Positions 1 to 8,461 are shown, counted from the first letter of the stretch. The stretch is DNA of 17,506 bases from Patescibacteria group bacterium UBA1372 (GCA_002306295.1 DBRI01000006.1:1-17506), one strand, 5' to 3'. A program made the numbers and translations. Notes: generated from the sequence alone by a model not told the origin.

Positions 1-1
1 G

Positions 2-73
2 TGACCCCACGGGGAATCGAACCCCGGTTGCCAGGATGAAAGCCTGAAGTCCTAACCGCTAGACGATGGGGCC
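2..73 (-). tRNA. tRNA-Glu (UUC)
   Basis: On the reverse strand a full cloverleaf is visible: acceptor GGCCCCA pairing with TGGGGTC, T-loop GGTTCGATTCC, and a 5-bp anticodon stem closing loop CTTTCAT, which gives anticodon TTC. The discriminator base is A at position 2. One further base (C) is visible before the window ends, so whether CCA is encoded cannot be told. An extended -10-like TGGTAAAAT lies 13 nt upstream of the 5' end. Confidence 0.95.
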
Positions 74-86
74 GCCTATCACGCCT

Positions 87-95
87 ATTTTACCA
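87..95 (-). promoter_or_regulatory. extended -10 element of tRNA-Glu
   Basis: The reverse strand reads TGGTAAAAT, a TGN-TAAAAT extended -10 motif, ending 13 nt before the tRNA-Glu 5' end. The same 9-mer precedes tRNA-Leu(CAG) at 12601-12609. No clear -35 is seen. A promoter role is inferred from position and repetition. Confidence 0.5.
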
Positions 96-120
96 AAAAA
101 CCCATTTATTAAAAACAGGT

Positions 121-126
121 TAAAAT
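121..126 (+). promoter_or_regulatory. -10-like hexamer directly before holA
   Basis: TAAAAT is followed by only six bases (AGAACC) and then the ATG at 133. There is no purine-rich ribosome-binding site in the gap. This spacing would put the transcription start at or next to the start codon, so the mRNA would be leaderless. This is inference from spacing. Confidence 0.4.
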
Positions 127-132
127 AGAACC

Positions 133-753
133 ATGATTTCTATCTTTCATGGACCAAATAATTATCAAAGCCGTAAACAATTAAACCTTCACATCGAAAA
201 ACAGCCAAATAGACACACTCTTAGATTAAACAAGAAAACTATTGATATCGAAACTATAAACAATTTTTTAAACACAATTTCTTTACTTGATCAAAACAAT
301 GTCTTAGTTTTAGAAGATTTTTTTTCAATACCAACAAGCTCCAAAAGAAAAAAAATTGAAGATATTTTAAATAAGTCACAAAACCAAATTTTTATATGGC
401 ACTCTAAAAAACTTACTGCCTCTCAAATCAAGGCTTTTCCCAAAGCTCAATTATTTGAATTTAATTTAAGCAACCAGCTTTTCTCTTGTGTTTACTCAAT
501 AAAACCCGGTAATTTAAAAACCTTTCTATTGTCTTATGAACTTATCAAAGACAAAGAACCGTTCGAACTAGTTCTTCACCTAATAAAACAAAATTTAAGA
601 AAGCAATTGACTACATCTACACCTTTAGACAAAAACTTACTTAAAAAAGCCTATTTAAATCTAATTGAGCTTGATTATCAATCAAAAACGGGTGAACTGT
701 CAATCGACAAATCTATTGCCCTGCAAAGAATTATCATCAATCTTATTAACTGA
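133..753 (+). CDS. holA: DNA polymerase III delta subunit-like protein (HolA)
   Basis: Likely the delta subunit of the clamp loader, which opens the beta sliding clamp during replication. The 206-residue protein begins with a short strand and IFHGPNNYQ, resembling the start of HolA proteins (Y-hhGeD-h), and ends with LIELDYQSKTGELSIDKSIAL, close to the usual HolA C-terminal helices (LaeaDlalKtGrld...aLe). The middle is poorly conserved. It is much shorter than the typical ~330-350 residues; the central collar and ATPase-like part seems compressed. The start at 133 is the only good one and has TAAAAT six bases upstream but no Shine-Dalgarno sequence. The cupin gene follows after 21 bp. The assignment rests mainly on the C-terminal motif and length pattern, so a divergent or degenerate clamp-loader paralogue remains possible. 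Confidence 0.65.
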   Translation: MISIFHGPNNYQSRKQLNLHIEKQPNRHTLRLNKKTIDIETINNFLNTISLLDQNNVLVLEDFFSIPTSSKRKKIEDILNKSQNQIFIWHSKKLTASQIKAFPKAQLFEFNLSNQLFSCVYSIKPGNLKTFLLSYELIKDKEPFELVLHLIKQNLRKQLTTSTPLDKNLLKKAYLNLIELDYQSKTGELSIDKSIALQRIIINLIN

Positions 754-762
754 TAAAAATGT

Positions 763-768
763 TATTCT
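763..768 (+). promoter_or_regulatory. -10-like hexamer before cupin gene
   Basis: TATTCT sits exactly six bases before the ATG at 775 in the 21-bp gap after holA. No ribosome-binding site is visible. The arrangement repeats that of holA and suggests a separate leaderless start. Inference only. Confidence 0.3.
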
Positions 769-774
769 AAATAT

Positions 775-1167
775 ATGCCTGCTCTAAAAGTTAATAAACC
801 TTGGGGACATGAACTAATTTTAACCGAAGAAAATCTTGCCTATACAGCCAAAATCCTATTTATAAAAGCCGGACATAAATTATCGCTCCAGTATCACGAT
901 CTAAAACAAGAAACCCTGACTTTAGTTGGCGGCCAAGCTGAACTAATAGTTGGTCCAACCAAAGACCAACTCCAAACCAATTCTATGGCTCCATTTACAG
1001 GCTACACCATTTCTCCTAACACAGTTCATCGACTCAAAGCCATCACTGATTCCTTAATTTTTGAAGCATCTACTGCAGAAGTTGGTACTACATACCGACT
1101 CGAAGATGACTATAATCGCAACAACGAAACTGACGACATTAGAAATTCACAAAGAAAAAATGAATAA
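775..1167 (+). CDS. cupin protein, mannose-6-phosphate isomerase type II-like
   Basis: A single-domain cupin of 130 residues resembling the C-terminal domain of bifunctional mannose-6-phosphate isomerase/GDP-mannose pyrophosphorylase proteins. Seen: the opening KPWGHELIL (family K-PWG-E), a cupin motif 1 around LSLQYHDLKQETLTLVGG keeping one His and the Glu, a motif 2 PNTVHRL with its His, and the closing RLEDDYNR, which matches the family's R-EDDYgR. The usual second His of motif 1 (HxH) is Leu here, so metal binding may use fewer side chains. By family it could isomerise or bind a phosphosugar or nucleotide-sugar, but the substrate cannot be read from sequence. It overlaps the next gene (ppsA) by 8 nt, so the two are probably co-translated. 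Confidence 0.75.
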   Translation: MPALKVNKPWGHELILTEENLAYTAKILFIKAGHKLSLQYHDLKQETLTLVGGQAELIVGPTKDQLQTNSMAPFTGYTISPNTVHRLKAITDSLIFEASTAEVGTTYRLEDDYNRNNETDDIRNSQRKNE

Positions 1168-3421
1168 TACCCCCACATTGCTTTGGTTTAATCAAATTAA
1201 AAAAGAAGACATAGCTGACGTTGGAGGAAAAGGCGCTAATTTAGGTGAAATGTACAGTATCAAAATCCCTGTTCCCAATGGTTTCGTAGTCACATCACAA
1301 ACCTATTTCAATTTTATCAATAGTAATAATCTTCGACCCGAAATTGAAAAAATAATCAAAAATACCAACTACGACAATTCTGACAATCTTATAAAAAGTA
1401 GTAAATTAATTAAAAAAATAATTCTTTCTGCTCCCATAAATGAATCGATTGCTATCGATATAATGAGAGCTTACAAAAAACTTTCAGGTTTTACTGGTTT
1501 AAGTAATGTTCCAGTAGCAGTTAGATCATCAGCTACTGCCGAAGATCTACCCGACGCATCATTTGCCGGTCAGCAAGAAACTTTTCTAAATGTTATTGGT
1601 GAAGCTAATTTACTTAACAAAGTCAAAGCTTGTTGGGCGTCATTATTTACGCCTAGAGCTATGTTTTATAGGAATAATAAAAAATTTGATCATTTTAAAG
1701 TAGGAATTGCCGTACCCGTCCAAAAAATGGTCAACGCCGATATTTCAGGTATTATGTTTACCATTAATCCTGTAACCAACAATAAATCAGAAATTGTGGT
1801 TGAGACCGCCTGGGGGCTTGGAGAGTACATTGTCCAAGGATCAGTCACACCCGACCAACACTTAATTGATAAAACAAACTGGAAAATAACATCAAAACAT
1901 CTTTCAAATCAAAAATATCAATTAGTTAGAGCCTCCCAAGAAACCAAAAGGGGATTAGTGCCAAAATCAAAAGTAAATAAATATAAAATCACCGATAAAA
2001 TGGCTGTAAAAATAGCTAAAATCGGTCAAAAACTTCATGATCATTATGCTCACGGACAAGATATTGAATTTGCCATAGAAAAAGGCAAAATATATATTGT
2101 TCAAACCCGACCAATAACTACTCTTCAAAATAGTCAAAAACTTAATGTCGAAACCAACCTGCCAACAATTTTGGATGGTGAAGCAGCTAGCCCCGGTATC
2201 GCTACCGGACCAGTAGTCATCATTAAAAGTCCTAAAAATATAGGCAAGGCTCAAATCGGTCAAATTTTGGTTACCACTATGACTTCGCCTGACTTCGTCC
2301 CCGCCATGAAAAAAGTAGCTGGTATTATTACCGATAAAGGTGGTCAAACATCACATGCCGCTATTGTCAGCCGAGAACTTGGTACTCCATGTGTCGTTGG
2401 TACCAAAAACGCCACCAAAATCCTTAAAAATGGTCAAACTGTCACACTTGACGGCGCTACCGGTAAAGTCTGGGATGGCTCTATTTCTACTCAATCAAAC
2501 ACCCAAAATGAAATTAGCCTTCACCAAGTCAATACTAAAACTGCCACTAAATTATACGTTAATTTAGGCGAACCAAGTCTATCTAAAGATATTTCTAAAA
2601 GAAATGTTGATGGTATCGGACTTTTAAGAGCCGAATTTATGATGGCCGAGATTGGTATTCATCCCAAAAGAATTATTACTACTGGTAAACAAAAAGAATA
2701 TATCAACAAATTAGCCTCAAGTATTGGTACTTTTTGTAAAAACTTTGCCCCCAGACCTGTTATTTATCGGGCTACTGATTTTAAAACCAATGAATATCGC
2801 TTTTTAAAATGGGGAAATCTCTACGAACCGGAAGAAGCCAATCCTCTTTTGGGTTTTCGTGGAGCTATCCGTTATGTAGTTGATAATGAAGTTTTTAAGA
2901 TGGAGCTCGAAGCTCTTAAAAGAGTCAGAAATCAAATGGGACTTCGAAACCTTTGGCTGATGATTCCTTTCGTCAGAACCACACAAGAATTAATTGATGT
3001 TAAAAAAATAATTACCGACGCCGGACTAATCCGTTCACCCAGTTTTAAACTCTTTATGATGGTCGAAATACCTAGTAATGTACTTATGCTTGATAATTTT
3101 ATTGATGTTGGTATAGACGGTGTCAGTATAGGCAGTAACGATCTAACTATGCTTACCCTAGGTCTGGATAGAGATAATGGTGAAGTAGCAAAATACTTTA
3201 ATGAAATGGATGAAGCTGTCCTCTGGTCTCTTAAAAAAATTGTTACCACCTGTAAAAAAAGAAAAATTTTGTGTTCTATTTGTGGCCAAGCTCCAAGCAA
3301 TCATCCAGACCTAGTCGAAAAATTAGTTAAATGGGGTGTTAATAGTATTTCTGTATCTCCTGATGTCATTGACCACACTCGCCAAATCATTGCCTGGGCT
3401 GAAAGCCGTGCCCTTAAATAA
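1160..3421 (+). CDS. ppsA: phosphoenolpyruvate synthase
   Basis: Converts pyruvate plus ATP to phosphoenolpyruvate, AMP and phosphate, the gluconeogenic entry step; cytoplasmic. The 753-residue protein (E. coli PpsA is 792) has the three domains in order. The N-terminal ATP-grasp domain has KGANLGEM and VAVRSSATAEDLPDASFAG. The central swivelling phosphohistidine domain has GGQTSHAAIVSRELGTP, with catalytic His399. The C-terminal TIM barrel carries RATDFKTNEYR, EPEEANPLLGFRGA, SIGSNDLTMLTLGLDRD and CGQAPSNHP, with the proton-donor Cys at 708. The start at 1160 (MNNTPTLLWF) is chosen because homologues begin a few residues before the ATP-grasp fold; an upstream in-frame ATG at 1061 would lie deep inside the cupin gene. 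No strong ribosome-binding site is seen. The 3' end overlaps convergent rsmI by 8 nt. Pyruvate kinase is also encoded in this window. Confidence 0.95.
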   Translation: MNNTPTLLWFNQIKKEDIADVGGKGANLGEMYSIKIPVPNGFVVTSQTYFNFINSNNLRPEIEKIIKNTNYDNSDNLIKSSKLIKKIILSAPINESIAIDIMRAYKKLSGFTGLSNVPVAVRSSATAEDLPDASFAGQQETFLNVIGEANLLNKVKACWASLFTPRAMFYRNNKKFDHFKVGIAVPVQKMVNADISGIMFTINPVTNNKSEIVVETAWGLGEYIVQGSVTPDQHLIDKTNWKITSKHLSNQKYQLVRASQETKRGLVPKSKVNKYKITDKMAVKIAKIGQKLHDHYAHGQDIEFAIEKGKIYIVQTRPITTLQNSQKLNVETNLPTILDGEAASPGIATGPVVIIKSPKNIGKAQIGQILVTTMTSPDFVPAMKKVAGIITDKGGQTSHAAIVSRELGTPCVVGTKNATKILKNGQTVTLDGATGKVWDGSISTQSNTQNEISLHQVNTKTATKLYVNLGEPSLSKDISKRNVDGIGLLRAEFMMAEIGIHPKRIITTGKQKEYINKLASSIGTFCKNFAPRPVIYRATDFKTNEYRFLKWGNLYEPEEANPLLGFRGAIRYVVDNEVFKMELEALKRVRNQMGLRNLWLMIPFVRTTQELIDVKKIITDAGLIRSPSFKLFMMVEIPSNVLMLDNFIDVGIDGVSIGSNDLTMLTLGLDRDNGEVAKYFNEMDEAVLWSLKKIVTTCKKRKILCSICGQAPSNHPDLVEKLVKWGVNSISVSPDVIDHTRQIIAWAESRALK

Positions 3422-4076
3422 AAACTACAGTCATCTCACCTTTAGTTGTTTTATTTTCAAATATTTTTTTTACATCACACACCTTACCGCTTTCCACACT
3501 TTCAAACTTTTTGGTCATTTCTACACACACACTAACGCTTGTATTCTCTCCATATACTTCTTCAATTTCTTCTAGCAATCTAACTATTCTCCTGGCTGAC
3601 TCAAACACTACCTTTGTTCCCTTAAAATCGGTATATTGTTTTAGTTTTTCTAATCTTTTTCCAGGTCTTTTAGGTAAAAATCCAATATAACAAAAACTAC
3701 TACAGGGTAGTCCAGACAATACCAATGCGTTTGTTACAGCCGACGGACCAGGCAAAGTTGTATATTCAATTTTTTCCTTTCTACACATTGTTATTAATTT
3801 ATAGCCCGGATCAGACAATAGGGGAGTCCCGGCATCACTTACCAAAGCTATATTTTTGCCTTCAACCAACATTTTGATAATTTCAAAATTTTTTCTATCT
3901 TCAATTTCTTCATAGTACGGAATTATTTTTTTATTCTTTATTTTCAAAAAATCCAACAATTTTCTGGTAACTCTACTATCCTCAGCCAAAATTACATCCG
4001 CCTCTTCCAATACTTCTATAGCTCTCAAAGAAATATCTTTTAAGTTTCCAATTGGTGTTGAAACAATATAAAGCAT
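3414..4076 (-). CDS. rsmI: 16S rRNA (cytidine-1402-2'-O)-methyltransferase
   Basis: RsmI methylates the 2'-O of C1402 in 16S rRNA at the decoding centre, using S-adenosylmethionine. The 220 residues show the tetrapyrrole-methylase-type fold and family motifs in order: IVSTPIGNLKDIS at the N-terminus, AEDSRVTRKLL, LVSDAGTPLLSDPGY, LPGPSAVTNALVLSGLP, GFLPKR, FESARRIVRLLEEI and a closing GEMTVVF. Typical RsmI is ~280 residues; the C-terminal ~50-60-residue extension is absent, so this is a core-only version. The ATG overlaps the lexA stop by one base (TAATG), so translation is probably coupled. The stop codon lies inside the 3' end of ppsA on the other strand. Identity is secure; the short length fits general gene reduction. 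Confidence 0.95.
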   Translation of the reverse strand: MLYIVSTPIGNLKDISLRAIEVLEEADVILAEDSRVTRKLLDFLKIKNKKIIPYYEEIEDRKNFEIIKMLVEGKNIALVSDAGTPLLSDPGYKLITMCRKEKIEYTTLPGPSAVTNALVLSGLPCSSFCYIGFLPKRPGKRLEKLKQYTDFKGTKVVFESARRIVRLLEEIEEVYGENTSVSVCVEMTKKFESVESGKVCDVKKIFENKTTKGEMTVVFI

Positions 4077-4699
4077 TAGTCAAATTTTCTAATAACCGAC
4101 ACTACCTTACCTCTTATCTCAACATCTGTCACATACATAGGCATCATGGCTGAATTGGCAGGTTGAAGTCTGATTCGATTTCCTTCGTTGTAAAATCTTT
4201 TTAAAGTAGCAAATCCGTTTTTAAAAACAGCCACAACTATATCGCCATTATTGGCATAAATTTGTTTTTTTACTACTAAATAATCTCCATCAAAAATACC
4301 ATCTTCAACCATTGAGTTACCCCTAGCTTGAAGTACATAACAATCTCCCCCACCATCAACCAATAGGGGATTGACTCCCAAAGTTGCATTTGGATCAGTA
4401 TAAGGCTCAATAGGTTCTCCACAAGCAATAAAACCTAAAATTGGTAACTCCAGTAATGTTTCGACTGGTTTTTCTTCATCACTAATTCCCAACACTTCAA
4501 TTCCTCTAACAGCTCCCTTATACCTTCTGATAAATCCTTTTTTTTCCAGGACACTCAAATGTTCATGTACAGTTGCCAATGATGACAATCCAAATTGATC
4601 AGCAATCTCTACCAAAGTCGGAGCACTACCAATTTTATCAATTTGTTTAACAATAAAATTTAATATTTCTCTCTGTCTTTTATATAAAATTTTTGCCAT
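4076..4699 (-). CDS. lexA: LexA SOS-response repressor
   Basis: Represses DNA-damage genes and self-cleaves when stimulated by RecA-ssDNA. The 207-residue protein begins with the winged helix typical of LexA: KRQREILNFI, then PTLVEIADQFGL and VHEHLSVLEKKGFI at residues ~26-57. The C-terminal S24 peptidase domain has catalytic Ser129 (GNSMVEDGIFDGD) and Lys167 (ATLKRF). The self-cleavage site reads IACGEP, i.e. Cys93-Gly94 in place of the usual Ala-Gly; a Cys-Gly bond is also what UmuD cleaves. The start at 4699 (MAKILYKRQ) is chosen because LexA proteins begin just before the KRQ motif; the frame runs open upstream to 4801 but would then enter the divergent transglutaminase gene. TAGTAT lies five bases upstream, with no ribosome-binding site. 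I could not identify a convincing SOS operator in the 61-bp divergent gap. Confidence 0.93.
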   Translation of the reverse strand: MAKILYKRQREILNFIVKQIDKIGSAPTLVEIADQFGLSSLATVHEHLSVLEKKGFIRRYKGAVRGIEVLGISDEEKPVETLLELPILGFIACGEPIEPYTDPNATLGVNPLLVDGGGDCYVLQARGNSMVEDGIFDGDYLVVKKQIYANNGDIVVAVFKNGFATLKRFYNEGNRIRLQPANSAMMPMYVTDVEIRGKVVSVIRKFD

Positions 4700-4760
4700 A
4701 TTTAATACTACACGAATATAACCCGAAATAAAAGAAGCAAATTTATGATTAAATAGTAAT

Positions 4761-6500
4761 ATGATTTTGTATCTCTTAGTTACTCTTCTTTTTCTTTTCA
4801 AACCAAATTTTGCTTGTGCTGCTTCAGAGTTTACTATTCAAAAAATTATTAACTATCAATTTGATTCTTTAGGTAACGCCCAAGTTATTCAAGACATTAA
4901 GTTAATCAACAACTATTCTGTTATATACCCAAAAGAATACCAGCTTATTGTCTATGGTCAACAAATATCTAATCTAATTGCAACCGATAATTTTGGCAAT
5001 ATCCTAAAAAATACATCTGTTACGGATGATTCAACCACTATCTATCTTCAATTCAACCAACCTTCAATCAACACTCAGAAATCAACTGATTTTCAAATAA
5101 AATATGACGTTGAGAGTCTCTCTCAAAATCAAGGCAATATCTGGAAAATGAGCCTACCTAAGCACACCACAGACCCCAATGATCAAATTCAGATAACCAT
5201 AACTGTACCAACTAACTGGGGTAAATTAGCCTATTCTTCTCTCTCTTTATCACCTCAGACAAACACACTCAATCAAACAATCGTTGTCCCACCTCACTCG
5301 TCAGATCAATCCATTACACTTGCTTTTGGAGAAACTCAAATTTTTAATTTTAACTTAACTTTTTTCCTTGAAAACAACCACAACGAAACTAAAAATTTCC
5401 AGATTCCTCTTCCACCCGAGACAGACACCCAAACAATAGTATACACAAATATAAATCCAACTCCACAAAACATTAATGTCGATCCTGACGGTAATTTTCT
5501 AGCTCAATACCAGCTCTTACCGAATCAAAAGATTAGTATAATTGCCCAAGGTCAGGTCCAAGTTCACCCTCCCAACCCAAATTTTCCTCAAATCCAGCCA
5601 CTTCCTTTTCACACTCAAACAGATCAGTTTTGGCCTGTTTCTAATCCCATAATTATTACTCACGCCAAAACTCTCCAATCTCCTAGAAAAATTTACGATT
5701 TTGTGGTTAATACACTTGCCTACAATCCTAAACTTATTCAAAATGCTATTCGCAAAGAACCCACAGACAGCCTACTCGAACCACAAAATTCCCTTTGTAC
5801 TGATTTTACCGATCTCTTTATTTCAATTGCACGTGCCGCATCAGTTCCTAGTCGTGAAATTCAAGGCTTTATTTATACTCAAAACAGCTTATTTCAACCC
5901 CAAAATTTAACTTCAGATATTCTCCATGCTTGGCCACAATTTTGGAATCAGGAAAAAAACAATTGGCAACAGATTGACCCCACTTGGCAAAGCACCACCA
6001 AAGGTGATGATTACTTCAATTCTGTTGATTTAAACCGTGTAATTTTAGTTTTCCATGGTCTTAGTAGTCTTAATCCTCCACCACCAGGCTCTTACAATCA
6101 AAACCTCAATCAAAAAACTGTTGACATCACTCTAACCAAAAATCTGCTAGACACCCAATTTTCTCCCCTTGTTTTAACTCTTAAAAAATCAAAATTAATT
6201 ATTTACAATCCAAATCAACAGTCTATTACCAACCTATTAATTACCAACTCCAATTTCAAAATAGATAAAACTATCAATATTATTCCACCCTATTCTTACG
6301 TAGAATTAAATATTGACTCTATCAAATCCCCACTCTCAGTTATTCCTAAAAATAAGCAAATAAAACTCGATATTAGCTACGATCAAGGCCAAGTCCAAGA
6401 AAATTTATCAAATCCATACAGCCAACTATACACACAAGGCTTAGTCATTTTTTTGGCACTATCACTTTTTGCGGGTATAATAATATTTAAGCGCAAATGA
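4761..6500 (+). CDS. exported transglutaminase-like protein, membrane-anchored
   Basis: A 579-residue protein with an N-terminal hydrophobic signal (residues ~1-20, AxA-like FACAA) and a C-terminal membrane helix near 556-575 (LVIFLALSLFAGIIIF) followed by KRK, so the bulk should lie outside the cytoplasmic membrane. Residues ~300-420 form a transglutaminase-like cysteine peptidase core: Cys346 (LCTDFTDL), His389 (LHAWPQFW) and Asp406 (QIDPTW), the classic Cys-His-Asp triad in order. The ~280 N-terminal and ~130 C-terminal residues are beta-rich and Asn/Thr/Gln-rich, probably Ig-like or TasA-like scaffolds; no function is assigned to them. Family members act as peptidases or protein crosslinkers of the envelope; the substrate here is unknown. 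It overlaps the next gene by 4 nt (ATGA) and heads a five-gene operon. TATGAT lies 11 nt upstream of the start. Confidence 0.8.
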   Translation: MILYLLVTLLFLFKPNFACAASEFTIQKIINYQFDSLGNAQVIQDIKLINNYSVIYPKEYQLIVYGQQISNLIATDNFGNILKNTSVTDDSTTIYLQFNQPSINTQKSTDFQIKYDVESLSQNQGNIWKMSLPKHTTDPNDQIQITITVPTNWGKLAYSSLSLSPQTNTLNQTIVVPPHSSDQSITLAFGETQIFNFNLTFFLENNHNETKNFQIPLPPETDTQTIVYTNINPTPQNINVDPDGNFLAQYQLLPNQKISIIAQGQVQVHPPNPNFPQIQPLPFHTQTDQFWPVSNPIIITHAKTLQSPRKIYDFVVNTLAYNPKLIQNAIRKEPTDSLLEPQNSLCTDFTDLFISIARAASVPSREIQGFIYTQNSLFQPQNLTSDILHAWPQFWNQEKNNWQQIDPTWQSTTKGDDYFNSVDLNRVILVFHGLSSLNPPPPGSYNQNLNQKTVDITLTKNLLDTQFSPLVLTLKKSKLIIYNPNQQSITNLLITNSNFKIDKTINIIPPYSYVELNIDSIKSPLSVIPKNKQIKLDISYDQGQVQENLSNPYSQLYTQGLVIFLALSLFAGIIIFKRK

Positions 6501-6922
6501 TTAAAAAAACTTTAAGATCAATTACTCTGTTTTCGTTGAGCCTATATCTGGTCAGTCTTTTTTGGGGAAACATTAATTTCTCTCAAAGTTTGTCCATATT
6601 ATTACAAGCTTCACTTGTTTTAACTATTTTTGAAAATTTAATCAAACCAATTCTAAAAATTCTACTATTGCCAATTACTCTAATTACTTTGGGACTAGTT
6701 CGACTTTTTATCAATACACTTGGACTTTATGTAGTCGAATATTTTATAACCAGTTTTCAAATCTCGGCTATTAATACTTTACCCCAAAATTGGTTAGGTT
6801 TACCAATTCCATCTATAAATTTAAATAACTTTTGGGCATATCTAATTACCTCACTTACCATCAATATCGTTTATAATGTACTAAATAAAATTTTAGTTAA
6901 AGTCAAAAAGGTAAAAATATGA
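6497..6922 (+). CDS. YvlD/holin superfamily IV membrane protein
   Basis: A 141-residue integral membrane protein with about four hydrophobic helices (roughly residues 7-23, 30-46, 55-82 and 108-132). The segment LIKPILKILLLPITLITLGL is the signature of the PF04020-type family ('Mycobacterial 4 TMS phage holin', YvlD), whose members usually carry a K-P-hhhhhhlPhthlTLGl core. Despite the family name, most chromosomal members are not phage lysis proteins and their role is unknown. The gene shares ATGA overlaps with both the upstream transglutaminase and the downstream secG gene, so it is firmly inside the operon. Nothing else here points to a prophage. Confidence 0.8.
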   Translation: MIKKTLRSITLFSLSLYLVSLFWGNINFSQSLSILLQASLVLTIFENLIKPILKILLLPITLITLGLVRLFINTLGLYVVEYFITSFQISAINTLPQNWLGLPIPSINLNNFWAYLITSLTINIVYNVLNKILVKVKKVKI

Positions 6923-7125
6923 ACCAAGCTGTCAATATCATTCAAATCATTTTAGCTGTTAGTTTATCTATTTTAATTTTTCTTCAACTTCAGGAAAAAC
7001 AAGAACAAACTAACTTAAACACTCCTCCAAAAACAACCAGAGGTTGGGAAAAAATAACACTAACTATTACAATTATTCTCTTAATCATCTTCACCTTCAC
7101 TTCGACTTTAAGAAGTATTATTTAA
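6919..7125 (+). CDS. secG: preprotein translocase subunit SecG
   Basis: SecG is the small accessory subunit of the SecYEG protein-export channel. The 68-residue product has the expected two-helix plan: helix 1 at residues ~6-23 (IIQIILAVSLSILIFLQL), a polar loop, then TRGWEKITLTITIILLIIF, matching the conserved R-G-x-E-K/R-x-L before the second helix in SecG. The loop lacks the Gly-rich stretch found in many SecGs, and the protein is at the short end of the family range. It sits between membrane and exported proteins, with a 4-nt overlap upstream and 1 nt to the following GTG. A weak AAGG lies about 9 nt upstream of its ATG, one of the few SD-like sequences here. Confidence 0.82.
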   Translation: MNQAVNIIQIILAVSLSILIFLQLQEKQEQTNLNTPPKTTRGWEKITLTITIILLIIFTFTSTLRSII

Positions 7126-7126
7126 A

Positions 7127-8458
7127 GTGATAAAAAACATATATTTCCAATTGGAAATACTCTTCAGATTTTTTAAAAAAAATATCTACTTTGTCATTGT
7201 AGGCATTATCTTAGGATCACTATCTGTAAAATTTTATCCTTATATTCAAAAATATTTACAAAAACAAAGAGTTGACAATCATAAAATAGGTATAGTTGGA
7301 TTATATACTCTAGACAGTTTACCCAACCAGATCCTAAATCAAGTTAGCACTGGTTTAACCGTTTTTACTGACAACAATAGAACTGAGGTTTCTGCTCTGG
7401 TTAAAGAATGGAAAATTGAAAATGACAACAGAGATTTTATCTTTACATTAAATACCGATTTGAAATGGCATGATGGTCAAAAACTAAAACCAGTTGATAT
7501 TAATTATCAAATCAGTGGTGCTCAAATCGAACCAATAGGTAAAGATCAAATTAAAATCAGTTTAACAAACCCCTATAGCCCCATATTAGCAGTTCTTTCG
7601 AAACCTATCATGAAAAAAGGCATTCTTGGACTTGGTCAATATCAAATAACAAATTTAACTTATCAAAAAGATTTTATTCAAGATATCACTCTGGTCGACA
7701 CCCAAAATAACAATAATAAAAAAACATATCACTTCTATGATCAGGAAGAAAAATTAATTTACGCTTACAAACTTGGTGAAATTGATAGTATCTCCGATAT
7801 TGCATCAGCAAATGATTTATCCAACTGGCCAAACACTAAAATTACTCCAATTTCAAATATTAACAATAATTATATTGCCATTTTTCTTAACACCAAAAAA
7901 ATAGACCAAAAGGACCTTCGTCAAGCTTTGGCTTATGCTACACCTAAAACTCCAAATAAAGAAGAACGATGTATAAGTCCAGTATCACCAATTTCTTGGG
8001 CTTACAACGACACCGTCAAACCATATAATTTCAGTCCCCAAAGAGCTAAAGAATTGTATAAAGACCAAAATATCACTGAAATCAATTTAGCCGTCAACAA
8101 TAGAAAGCTCCTCACTTTAGCCGACCAAATCAAAGAATCCTGGCAAGACATTCTTGATATAAAAGTCAATATTTCCATTCAAAACCAGATTAAAACAGAT
8201 AATTTTGAAGCAGTTTTGGCTTTCGCTGCCATTCCTCAAGATCCTGATCAGTACGAGTTTTGGCACTCGACTCAAACAACCAACATAACTCAAATTAACG
8301 ATCCAAAAATTGATAAATTACTCGAAGAGGGTCGTCAAACTTTTGATATTCAAAAAAGAAAGGAAATTTACCTTGAATTTCAAAAAATTCTGCTTGAAGA
8401 ATCACCGGCCATATTCTTGTCTTACCCTATCACATACAGCGTTGACAGGATAAAATAA
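7127..8458 (+). CDS. membrane-anchored extracellular solute-binding protein, family 5
   Basis: Resembles the oligopeptide/dipeptide-binding proteins (SBP_bac_5) of ABC importers. Of 443 residues, ~18-36 form one N-terminal membrane helix (IYFVIVGIILGSL) without a lipobox Cys, so the protein is probably tethered by the helix. Family motifs: LVKEWKIENDNRDFIFTL then LKWHDGQKLKPVDI (usual 'WhDGepltA.DV'), DLRQALAYA, and a C-terminal FWHSTQ...NDPKIDKLLEEGRQTFD...R.EIYLEFQKILLEESPAIFLSYP. It is shorter than typical members (~500-550), with an abbreviated mid-region. No permease or ATPase genes are adjacent, so it may work with a transporter elsewhere or in another role. The start is GTG, one base after the secG stop; the next in-frame possibilities would cut the membrane helix. 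Confidence 0.8.
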   Translation: MIKNIYFQLEILFRFFKKNIYFVIVGIILGSLSVKFYPYIQKYLQKQRVDNHKIGIVGLYTLDSLPNQILNQVSTGLTVFTDNNRTEVSALVKEWKIENDNRDFIFTLNTDLKWHDGQKLKPVDINYQISGAQIEPIGKDQIKISLTNPYSPILAVLSKPIMKKGILGLGQYQITNLTYQKDFIQDITLVDTQNNNNKKTYHFYDQEEKLIYAYKLGEIDSISDIASANDLSNWPNTKITPISNINNNYIAIFLNTKKIDQKDLRQALAYATPKTPNKEERCISPVSPISWAYNDTVKPYNFSPQRAKELYKDQNITEINLAVNNRKLLTLADQIKESWQDILDIKVNISIQNQIKTDNFEAVLAFAAIPQDPDQYEFWHSTQTTNITQINDPKIDKLLEEGRQTFDIQKRKEIYLEFQKILLEESPAIFLSYPITYSVDRIK

Positions 8459-8461
8459 ACT

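Noticed and set aside
1061..1159. Longer start for ppsA at 1061
   Set aside because: It would overlap the cupin gene by more than 100 nt in another frame, and the added residues have no counterpart in PEP synthases.
4700..4760. LexA operator (SOS box) in the divergent gap
   Set aside because: A weak quasi-palindrome ATACTA...GAATAT matches at only four of six arm positions; it resembles neither the CTGT-N8-ACAG nor the GAAC-N4-GTTC type.
4700..4801. Upstream extension of lexA to 4801
   Set aside because: The extra residues are unlike LexA N-termini and would overlap the signal peptide of the divergent transglutaminase gene; the ATG at 4699 fits the family start.
6497..6922. Prophage holin
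   Set aside because: No phage genes are nearby; PF04020-type proteins are common chromosomal membrane proteins.
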